The notes below the pieces were generated by a model that was given only the letters and a program-made list of their open reading frames with translations, did not search any database and had not been told where the DNA came from. Made by a program: the position numbers and the translations under genes. A stretch of 5,398 nucleotides of DNA from an uncultured Microbacteriaceae bacterium (GTDB lineage Bacteria > Actinomycetota > Actinomycetes > Actinomycetales > Microbacteriaceae): positions 1 through 5,398 of the forward strand of contig CALUAU010000130.1 of NCBI GenBank assembly GCA_943914115.1. Reading direction: 5' to 3'. Numbering within the stretch: the first letter of the stretch is position 1; each line of letters opens with the position of its first letter. Positions 1 to 5,398 of the stretch are shown here, piece after piece.

Positions 1-1004
1 GGTGCCGGCGTAGCTGGGGCGCCGGCAGGTGAACTAGGTGCAGTGGGCCTGGGTGGCACAGGGCTTGCCTGCCCGGAGGCAGGACGTGGTGTCGGCAAAC
101 CCGGATGATTGGGAGCCTCAGCGGGAATCTCAGCGGGAGCCGCCCCGGGTGGTGCCGCGGGGCCAGACTCAGCCGAGGCGCTAGCTGGGGCGGCGGGCGC
201 CACCGGTGGCGGTGTGATGCCCGGAATCGCTGGATTGGAGTTAGCTGGCTTGGGGGCTGCAAAGCTCGGGGCCGCCGAGCTGGGGATCGACTGATTCGAA
301 ACCGCAGGGCTGGGCACTGCCGGGTGTGGCGCCGGCGGTGCCGCCGGCACGGGCTGTGGCGACCCCGGATGCGGCTGCTGCGATTGCGGCGGCTGCGGTA
401 GCTGTGGCAGCTGCGGCAGCGATGGTGGAGCGGGAGCCGCAGTCGCAGACGGCGCGGGGCTGGCGATTCCCGGGCCGATGAAACCGGCGCGAACACCGAT
501 ACTGGTTCCGCCTGCCGCACCGACGTGACCGGGCGCACCCGGTTCGGTAACCGTGCCGGCAACTGGTTGAGCATCCACTTGCATCCCGGTGGTTGCCGGA
601 GGCCCAGCCCAGGTTTCTTCAGGAGCCGATTGCGCAGCACCCGTTTCGTGCCAGAGCTGTGTCGATTGCTGCGTGCCAAAACCGTGATCCTCAATGGCTC
701 GCTGCACGTCGAGGTTTGCTGGCTCGGTGTCGGCGCGGTGTTCTGAGCCAACCCCGAACACCGAAGTCAAGATCCAGATACCCGGGGTCGCCCCTGTAAT
801 GCGCCAAACGAAGCACCACACCAGCAGCAATTGCGCGCAGACAATGATGGTGAGTAGCGACGACTCATGGCTCAGCCACCAGCAAACCCCCGCAGCTGCG
901 CCAACAATAGCGAGGTCAAGCAGCAGCCCCAGCCACGGCACTCGGCCGGAGCGAGACCCTGGCGACTCGGTGGTTGCGAGCGCGTCAGCAGGGGGTGTTG
1001 CCAC
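1..1004 (-). CDS. RDD-like two-helix membrane protein with long Pro/Ala-rich tail, C-terminus outside window
   Basis: The gene runs leftward off the window, leaving 334 complete codons and no stop. Residues 1-23 are polar. Residues 24-44 and 49-67 are two hydrophobic helices, followed by TGATPG (70-75) and a hydrophobic stretch to about 85. R21, D30 and the TGxTPG turn resemble RDD-family membrane domains, but the second Asp is not evident and only two helices are clear, so this is a degenerate or partial match. Residues 86-170 are mixed polar. From about 172 onward the chain is Pro/Ala/Ser-rich low complexity, including three LPQ units at 196-204. Start: GTG at 1004 has AGAGGA at 1019-1014 upstream. 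An in-frame ATG at 1022 has no Shine-Dalgarno and would add six residues. It lies 57 bases after eccD on the same strand, so cotranscription is likely. Function is unknown. I infer a membrane-anchored accessory protein of the ESX system, perhaps with a folded C-terminal domain beyond the window. That it is a real gene is clear; the RDD assignment is moderate. Confidence 0.8.
   Translation of the reverse strand, partial: MATPPADALATTESPGSRSGRVPWLGLLLDLAIVGAAAGVCWWLSHESSLLTIIVCAQLLLVWCFVWRITGATPGIWILTSVFGVGSEHRADTEPANLDVQRAIEDHGFGTQQSTQLWHETGAAQSAPEETWAGPPATTGMQVDAQPVAGTVTEPGAPGHVGAAGGTSIGVRAGFIGPGIASPAPSATAAPAPPSLPQLPQLPQPPQSQQPHPGSPQPVPAAPPAPHPAVPSPAVSNQSIPSSAAPSFAAPKPANSNPAIPGITPPPVAPAAPASASAESGPAAPPGAAPAEIPAEAPNHPGLPTPRPASGQASPVPPRPTAPSSPAGAPATPA
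111..140 (-). repeat. Short 12-bp direct repeat in Pro-rich tail (PAE/IPAE)
   Basis: Two and a half imperfect 12-base units lie here on the plus strand: GGGAGCCTCAGC, GGGAATCTCAGC, then GGGAGC. On the coding strand they give APAEIPAEAP. The unit is a multiple of three, so gain or loss would keep the frame. It looks like local expansion inside a low-complexity tail and not a mobile or regulatory element. Confidence 0.5.
393..419 (-). repeat. Three tandem 9-bp units encoding LPQ-LPQ-LPQ
   Basis: Read on the coding strand, bases 419-393 are CTGCCGCAG, CTGCCACAG and CTACCGCAG, three codon-aligned nonamers differing only at third positions. They encode LPQ three times (residues 196-204) at the start of the densest proline region. 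The silent differences show that the units have diverged while the peptide was kept, which suggests some constraint on the tail's composition. The unit length preserves frame if copy number changes. Confidence 0.6.
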
Positions 1005-1013
1005 GGTAAATGG

Positions 1014-1019
1014 TCCTCT
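1014..1019 (-). promoter_or_regulatory. Shine-Dalgarno AGAGGA for the RDD-like gene
   Basis: AGAGGA on the minus strand lies 9 bases before GTG at 1004. The alternative in-frame ATG at 1022-1020 has only CTTTAAACCCAA before it, with no purine-rich site, so this site favours the GTG start. Confidence 0.55.
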
Positions 1020-1030
1020 CATTTGGGTTT

Positions 1031-1046
1031 AAAGCGCGAAGCGCGC
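1031..1046 (-). terminator. Weak GC hairpin followed by TTT between eccD and the next gene
   Basis: On the minus strand GCGCG (1046-1042), loop CTT and CGCGC (1038-1034) can form a five-pair hairpin followed by only three T residues (1033-1031). It sits 16 bases beyond the eccD stop. The stem and T-tract are too short for a strong intrinsic terminator. It may act as an attenuator or an mRNA-end stabiliser, or may be chance in G+C-rich DNA. Confidence 0.2.
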
Positions 1047-1061
1047 GCACGCCGGCGGGCA

Positions 1062-2369
1062 TCATACCGCCGATCGAACCGCGCTAAACAGGCCGGAAGT
1101 GACGATGGCCGCCGGAATCGCCAGCCCGAGTGCCACGCGTTCAAACACGTCGGCCATCCGGGTGATCAGCGGCGCATACATGCCATGCCGAATCCAAATA
1201 CCCACGGCGCAGCAACCCGCGGCACCCGCAGCGGCGCCACCAATCCACACCAGATCGTCACCCGGCGGGCGCATGGCGAGAAAACCACACAGCAGCACCA
1301 CCACAACCAGGCGCGGTGTCCAGCGTGCAAAAGCGGTGCGTGAATCACGCGGTTGCAGCAGGAAGTGAGCGAAAGCTATACAAATCAGCGCGAGCGCCGC
1401 CCAGCCCTCGATAGTGGGTTGACCGACAACGGCCATCACGCCCGGCGCCGAGGCAACGAGCACAATGCAGGCCGTGCTGATTGCGACGGTATAAAGACCA
1501 CTCGCCAGACGCAGGGTGTGGCGCACGCGGGCAGGAGTAATGTGGGCCGGGGGGCGCGTCTCGGGTGCGTGAACTGAGGGGGCGGTGCTCATCACCGCGG
1601 GCATATCGACGAGCTGCTCATCAGGCACCCGCACCGAAAGTGACGGCGCAAGACCCAGCATGGCCACGGCAGCGGCAACACCGAGCGGGGCGGCGATGGC
1701 GTTGTTGGTTTGTACGATGCTGATAATCGACAGCCCAGCGGCGGGAATCACCCAGAGCCGGATCGCCGACTCATAGTGTTCGTGTCGGTGTAGCGTCGGC
1801 ACCAGCATTGCCGCGAGCACGCCTGCCCAGGTAAATGCGAGCGCGTACGACCAGCCGGCGGCAATCGCGGGATGCGGCACCAGCACGGCACCACAGGCTG
1901 CGGCCACGACCGGCGCAGTCAAGCCATGCCAGATCGGCTGCGTCGGCAGCCGCCACAGTAGCGACACTGCCGCCACGGCGAGTATCGCGGCGAGTGTGAA
2001 CCGCAGCGGCCAATTGCTCGCCATCAAGAGGCTGATGATTGGGCTGAGCGCCGTCAGGATGCAGATCGCGGCTAGTGGCGCAAGCGAAATTCGCTGTTCA
2101 ACCTGCGCGGCCGCTTTCACAGCACTGGTGCGTTCGGCTGACGTGGCTTCGTGCCTGCTTCGCAAGAAGATCGTTGAGCCGGCCGGGATGGTGGCGCCAA
2201 ACACTTCCGACTCGGCGAGCTTGCGGCCAAGCTCATCGAACGCATCCACCGGGTCGGATGCGGTGCTCACCTGCGCGAGCACACCTGCGACTGTCGAGCG
2301 CGCGGGAACTGCGATATCGAGCACCTGGTCGCCCCGGTAGAGCGTCGCGGTGGTCTGGCTATCGGGCAC
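1062..2369 (-). CDS. eccD: EccD, polytopic membrane channel component of an ESX-type (type VII) secretion system
   Basis: EccD proteins form the central membrane scaffold of the ESX complex in the cytoplasmic membrane. This 435-residue protein has the family layout. Residues about 7-71 form a ubiquitin-like (YukD-type) domain, with TATLYRGDQVLDIAVPA near its start and a closing AGSTIFLRS strand. About eleven hydrophobic helices follow, near 94-116, 123-139, 151-164, 170-191, 204-218, 223-240, 289-311, 319-338, 352-365, 374-392 and 410-430. A 45-residue polar, Pro-containing cytoplasmic loop (about 241-287) separates helices 6 and 7, as in known EccD proteins. The length is slightly below typical mycobacterial members. 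Start: GTG at 2369 is preferred because GAGGTG (2381-2376) sits 6 bases upstream. A GTG three codons earlier at 2378 overlaps that site and is less likely. The stop is TGA at 1064-1062. The gene is divergent from eccC and followed by the RDD-like gene. The family assignment rests on topology plus the N-terminal fold and context. Confidence 0.9.
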   Translation of the reverse strand: MPDSQTTATLYRGDQVLDIAVPARSTVAGVLAQVSTASDPVDAFDELGRKLAESEVFGATIPAGSTIFLRSRHEATSAERTSAVKAAAQVEQRISLAPLAAICILTALSPIISLLMASNWPLRFTLAAILAVAAVSLLWRLPTQPIWHGLTAPVVAAACGAVLVPHPAIAAGWSYALAFTWAGVLAAMLVPTLHRHEHYESAIRLWVIPAAGLSIISIVQTNNAIAAPLGVAAAVAMLGLAPSLSVRVPDEQLVDMPAVMSTAPSVHAPETRPPAHITPARVRHTLRLASGLYTVAISTACIVLVASAPGVMAVVGQPTIEGWAALALICIAFAHFLLQPRDSRTAFARWTPRLVVVVLLCGFLAMRPPGDDLVWIGGAAAGAAGCCAVGIWIRHGMYAPLITRMADVFERVALGLAIPAAIVTSGLFSAVRSAV

Positions 2370-2375
2370 GTCCTG

Positions 2376-2381
2376 CACCTC
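2376..2381 (-). promoter_or_regulatory. Shine-Dalgarno GAGGTG deciding the eccD start
   Basis: GAGGTG on the minus strand is fully complementary to the 16S rRNA 3' end and lies 6 bases before GTG at 2369-2367. Its last three bases are themselves an in-frame GTG (2378-2376), which would be called as the start if only the longest frame were considered. That longer form has no site at a proper distance, so the shorter start is favoured. Confidence 0.65.
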
Positions 2382-2426
2382 GTTTCGGCCCGGAGGAATC
2401 GAACGGACAGCGGCTTGCGTGTTACG

Positions 2427-2441
2427 GCTGACACAATCAGC
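2427..2441. repeat. Inverted repeat GCTGA-N5-TCAGC, possible operator
   Basis: Bases 2427-2431 (GCTGA) and 2437-2441 (TCAGC) are perfect inverted arms around the five-base spacer CACAA. Its position in the divergent promoter region would suit a regulator acting on both units. Five-base arms are short and could occur by chance, so operator function is inference only. Confidence 0.25.
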
Positions 2442-2458
2442 TCACTGTCTTGACGGGC

Positions 2459-2464
2459 TATAGT
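2459..2464 (+). promoter_or_regulatory. Candidate -10 hexamer TATAGT upstream of eccC
   Basis: TATAGT differs from the TATAAT consensus at one base and lies about 55 bases before the eccC start. At the standard 16-18 base spacing no good -35 is seen. The nearest -35-like words, CTGACA (2428-2433) and TTGACG (2450-2455), are at wrong distances. It is therefore a weak prediction. Confidence 0.25.
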
Positions 2465-2508
2465 CTAAGGCAGCAAAGCGGCGATCAGGCCAACTTAACG
2501 TCAACTCC

Positions 2509-2513
2509 GGGGG
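2509..2513 (+). promoter_or_regulatory. G-rich ribosome binding site GGGGG before the eccC GTG start
   Basis: GGGGG, continuing as GGGGGTG, can pair with the anti-Shine-Dalgarno using one G-U pair and ends 5 bases before GTG at 2519. It overlaps another in-frame GTG (2513-2515), which has no upstream purine-rich site. It is not a canonical AGGAGG, so the start remains uncertain by two codons. Confidence 0.4.
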
Positions 2514-2518
2514 TGCGA

Positions 2519-5398
2519 GTGCCGACTCCACGATCAGGCAATGTCGAGCGGCCAAGGCTCCCGAAGGGAACTATTGCGATACAGCCACCGCCCGATGTCG
2601 TCGAAGGAGCCGGCCCGGGCAACATCATGGCGATGGTGGTGCCGATGTTCGGTTCGATGGGCATCATGGTGTTCATGGCCTTCTCGGCCAATGCCAACCC
2701 GCGCATGCTGCTGATGGGTGGCACGATGGTGGTGTTGATGATCGCGATGGTGGCGTTCACCGTCGCGCGCCAGGTCACGCAACACCGCACGAAAGTCACC
2801 AATCAGCGGCGCGAGTACCTCGCCTATCTGGGCGATTTGCGTAAGGATGTGCGGCGCGCGGTGGTCGACCAGCGGGCCTTCGCCACCTGGAATCTGCCCG
2901 AACCCGAGGCACTGCCGATGATCGTGCAGCAGCGCGAGCGGCTCTGGGAGCGAAGCGATCCCGATCTCAATACGTTTGCCGCTCGCATCGGCACCTCGAC
3001 GCAGCGCCTCGTGCTCGATTTGCGTGAGCCAGAACTGGCGCCGCTGTCGACCGCCGACCCGGTGTGTCTTTCGGCGGTGACGCGCTTCGTATCGACCTTT
3101 GAAAACATCGACGATCTACCGGTGGGGTTGAGCGTCGCCAACTACGGTCGCATTGAGGTGGCTGGTCGACGCGAGCACGCTCGTGACTTGGCGCGATCGA
3201 TGGTCACCTCACTCGCCACCCTGGTGAGCCCCGAACTGCTGCAGGTGGCGTTGATCGCTGACGAAGACGGTCTGCAAGAGTGGGACTGGCTGAAGTGGCT
3301 GCCGCATATTCGCAGTCAACAAACCGATGCGCTCGGCGGGATGCGCATGATGGGCGGTTCGTTCGCCGAAGTGCTTGATCTGTTGCCGCCCGACATTCTT
3401 GAACGCGCGCGGATGTTGCCCGGTGGTTCGCCAGATGTGGCGCTGCCGCAGGTGATCATCATTGTTGACGGTGTGCAGCTGTCGATTCACGAGCGAGATG
3501 CGCTGCTTCGCCAGGGCATTTGTGTGCTTGAGCTGCTTGAAGAGTGGGGCAAGCTTGACGACTACACGACCCTGCGCCTGGTGGTGACCCCGCGCACCGA
3601 CGGCACCCGTGAACTGACGGTTGCCACGCTGGCAGACGGCACAAACACGCTCACCGCCGATGCCATGTCGCGCGCGTTGGCGTTGACGGTGGCGCGCCGA
3701 TTGGCTCGCTACGGCGGGGATGGTGCCGACGAGTTGGCCGAGTCGGCCACTCCGCGCGGCACCAGCGACCCCACTCGCCAGCGTGACCTGCTCGAGCTGC
3801 TGCATCTGGGTGATATCCGCGACTTCGACCCGAAGGTCGACATCGTGATGCGGCAGGGACGTGACCGTCTCAACGTGCCATTCGGTGTGACGCCCGAGGG
3901 CGTGCCCGTGAAGCTCGACATTAAAGAAAACGCGCAGCAGGGTATGGGCCCGCACGGTCTGCTCATCGGTGCCACCGGCTCGGGTAAGTCGGAGGTGTTG
4001 CGCACCATCGTCGCCGCAATGGCACTCACCCACAGCCCCGAACAGCTCAACTTTGTGCTGGTCGACTTCAAGGGTGGAGCGACGTTTGCCGGTATGGCCG
4101 AGATGCCGCACGTGTCGGCCACGATTACGAACCTCGAAAGCGAGCTCTCGCTGGTCGACCGTATGGAAGAGGCCCTGCACGGCGAGATGGTGCGCCGGCA
4201 GGAGATGTTGCGCGCGGCGGGTAACTATCCGAACGTGCGCGAATACGAGCAGGCGCGACGCGAGGGGAAGCACAACTATCCGCCGATGCCGGCGCTGTTC
4301 ATCATCCTGGATGAGTTCTCTGAGCTGCTGAGCGCGAAACCAGGCTTCATCGACACTTTTGTGGCGATTGGTCGCCTCGGGCGTTCGCTTGAGATTCACC
4401 TGCTGCTGGCCACGCAGCGATTGGAAGAGTCGAAGCTGCGGGGCCTGGAATCACACCTGTCGTACCGGGTGGGTCTGCGCACTTTCTCTGCACAAGACTC
4501 GCGGGCGGTGATCGGAACTCCGGATGCATACGAGCTGCCGGCCGTGCCGGGTGTCGGTTTCTTGAAGACCGCCGGTGAAGGAATGACGCAGTTCCGTGCA
4601 TCCTATGTGGGTGCGCCACCGAAACCACGTAAGGCTGAGGCGGCGAAAACCGCACCGAAGCGCTCGAGTGCAGCACGCATCCTGCCGTTTACCGCAGCGC
4701 CGGTGCTAGAACGCAAACCCGACCCGGCAACTGTTGCACCAGTCGAGCCCGAGACCGTGGTGAAAGCTGGCGACGAACGCTGGGAAGGCATGTCGATTGC
4801 CGATATTGCGATCGCCAAGCTGCTTCCGATGGAACCGAAGGCGCACCAGGTGTGGCTGCCGCCGCTTGACCTGCCTGACACCCTCGACCAGCTCTTTGGC
4901 GACCTCGCTATTAACCGTGAGTACGGGCTGCACTCGCCGAGCTGGCGGGCGAAGGGGCGACTCACCGTTCCCATCGGCATTAAGGATGTGCCACGCGAAC
5001 AGCGACGCGAGCATATGGTGCTCGAACTCACCGGTGGTGCCGGTAACGTCGTGATTTACGGTGGCGCGCAATCGGGTAAGTCGACGGTGCTGCGAACACT
5101 GGTGATGGCGCTGTCGCTGGTGAACACGCCGCGCGAGGCGCAGTTCTACATCCTCGACTTTGGTGGCGGAACTTTTACCGGGTTCCGCAATGCTTCGCAC
5201 GTGGCCGCGGTGGGAAGCCGTGATCGGCCAGACGTGGTGGCACGAATTATTGCCGAGATCACGGCAATCATGGCCGACCGGGAAGCCTATTTCCGCGAGC
5301 ACGGTATCGACTCGATCGGCACCTATCGGCGGGGCCGCGAAGCGGGGCGCTACGACGACGGTTATGGCGATGTGTTCCTGGTAATTGATGGCTGGAAC
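2519..5398 (+). CDS. eccC: EccC, FtsK/SpoIIIE-family motor ATPase of an ESX-type (type VII) secretion system, C-terminus outside window
   Basis: EccC is the membrane-anchored ATPase that binds WXG100-type substrates and powers export. 960 residues are present with no stop before the edge; full-length family members have about 1,300, so the end of ATPase 2 and all of ATPase 3 are missing. In order: a short basic tail with RPRLPKGTIAIQPPPD (11-26), typical of EccC; two Met-rich transmembrane helices (about 36-55 and 63-83); an N-terminal ATPase-like domain, without an evident Walker A, carrying VIIIVDG (312-318); ATPase 1 with the classic GPHGLLIGATGSGKSE segment (Walker A 484-491, K490), FIILDE Walker B (D598, E599) and arginines R619/R622 in the GRLGRS segment; a charged linker (about 698-770); and ATPase 2 with Walker A GGAQSGKS (848-855) and FLVIDGW, where Gly follows D957 in place of the catalytic Glu. 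ATPase 1 looks competent; ATPase 2 looks degenerate, as is usual in EccC. Possible starts are GTG 2519 (best ribosome site), GTG 2513 or TTG 2450. It is a single fused EccC so far, divergent from eccD. Confidence 0.96.
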   Translation, partial: MPTPRSGNVERPRLPKGTIAIQPPPDVVEGAGPGNIMAMVVPMFGSMGIMVFMAFSANANPRMLLMGGTMVVLMIAMVAFTVARQVTQHRTKVTNQRREYLAYLGDLRKDVRRAVVDQRAFATWNLPEPEALPMIVQQRERLWERSDPDLNTFAARIGTSTQRLVLDLREPELAPLSTADPVCLSAVTRFVSTFENIDDLPVGLSVANYGRIEVAGRREHARDLARSMVTSLATLVSPELLQVALIADEDGLQEWDWLKWLPHIRSQQTDALGGMRMMGGSFAEVLDLLPPDILERARMLPGGSPDVALPQVIIIVDGVQLSIHERDALLRQGICVLELLEEWGKLDDYTTLRLVVTPRTDGTRELTVATLADGTNTLTADAMSRALALTVARRLARYGGDGADELAESATPRGTSDPTRQRDLLELLHLGDIRDFDPKVDIVMRQGRDRLNVPFGVTPEGVPVKLDIKENAQQGMGPHGLLIGATGSGKSEVLRTIVAAMALTHSPEQLNFVLVDFKGGATFAGMAEMPHVSATITNLESELSLVDRMEEALHGEMVRRQEMLRAAGNYPNVREYEQARREGKHNYPPMPALFIILDEFSELLSAKPGFIDTFVAIGRLGRSLEIHLLLATQRLEESKLRGLESHLSYRVGLRTFSAQDSRAVIGTPDAYELPAVPGVGFLKTAGEGMTQFRASYVGAPPKPRKAEAAKTAPKRSSAARILPFTAAPVLERKPDPATVAPVEPETVVKAGDERWEGMSIADIAIAKLLPMEPKAHQVWLPPLDLPDTLDQLFGDLAINREYGLHSPSWRAKGRLTVPIGIKDVPREQRREHMVLELTGGAGNVVIYGGAQSGKSTVLRTLVMALSLVNTPREAQFYILDFGGGTFTGFRNASHVAAVGSRDRPDVVARIIAEITAIMADREAYFREHGIDSIGTYRRGREAGRYDDGYGDVFLVIDGWN

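Larger units (their letters stand above)
2370..2518. promoter_or_regulatory. Divergent intergenic region between eccD and eccC
   Basis: The two starts face away from each other across 149 bases, so the promoters of both units must lie here or be initiated inside the opposite gene's 5' end. The stretch is less G+C-biased around 2429-2500 than the flanking genes. It contains a GCTGA/TCAGC inverted repeat and a TATAGT hexamer, listed separately. No convincing paired -35/-10 promoter was found on either strand. No small open frame with a ribosome site was seen. Confidence 0.6.

Noticed and set aside
105..401. Plus-strand Arg/Gly/Trp-rich frame opposite the Pro-rich tail
   Set aside because: This is the complement of a proline/alanine codon run, which naturally yields Gly/Arg/Trp-rich open frames. 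There is no ribosome site or known motif.
867..1343. Plus-strand open frame of 158 codons across the 3' end of eccD and the start of the next gene
   Set aside because: It overlaps two supported minus-strand genes and the gap between them, and its composition (Arg, His, Pro, Gln) is that of a shadow frame.
2450..2473. TTGACG as a -35 element for eccC, or TTG 2450 as its start
   Set aside because: No -10-like hexamer lies 16-18 bases downstream, and as a start it lacks a ribosome site and would add a tail before the conserved RPRLP motif that family members do not usually have.
2485..2802. Minus-strand frames overlapping the eccC 5' end (105 and 83 codons)
   Set aside because: They are antisense to the conserved EccC N-terminal motif and transmembrane hairpin. 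The His-rich product of one simply mirrors the ATG/GTG-rich helix codons.
3209..4399. Long minus-strand open frame of 396 codons opposite eccC
   Set aside because: It lies wholly antisense to the conserved EccC coding region. Its product is rich in His, Arg and Gln with no recognisable motif, typical of an antisense shadow in G+C-rich DNA.
4603..5302. Overlapping minus-strand frames of 142 and 198 codons opposite ATPase 2
   Set aside because: They are antisense to P-loop-bearing coding sequence and show no domain of their own.

Overview
The window carries part of an ESX-type (type VII) secretion locus from a high-G+C Gram-positive bacterium (Actinobacteria). Codons strongly prefer G or C in the third position, GTG starts are favoured, and the proteins match the actinobacterial EccC and EccD families rather than Firmicutes EssC and EsaA. 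A non-mycobacterial, Microbacteriaceae-like member is my best guess. It rests on gene content and general resemblance, not on a search.

There are three protein genes in two divergent units. On the minus strand, eccD (1062-2369, complete) is followed 57 bases later by a gene that leaves the window at base 1. That gene encodes two RDD-like membrane helices followed by a very long Pro/Ala-rich tail. On the plus strand, eccC (2519-5398, open at the right edge) encodes the motor ATPase. It shows its two transmembrane helices, the ATPase-like N-terminal domain, the whole first FtsK/SpoIIIE ATPase domain and most of the second. About 150 bases lie between the eccD and eccC starts and must hold both promoters. 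This stretch contains a short inverted repeat and a -10-like hexamer, both weak.

EccD is expected to form the inner-membrane channel scaffold, and EccC the ATPase that recognises substrates and drives export, so the two divergent units encode parts of one machine. The proline-rich membrane protein is the least understood component and is probably an accessory factor of the same system. Its C-terminus lies outside the window. WXG100 substrates, eccB, mycP and eccE are not in the window.

No RNA genes, mobile elements, CRISPR arrays or long repeats were seen. Most of the other long open frames are antisense or out-of-frame shadows typical of G+C-rich DNA.
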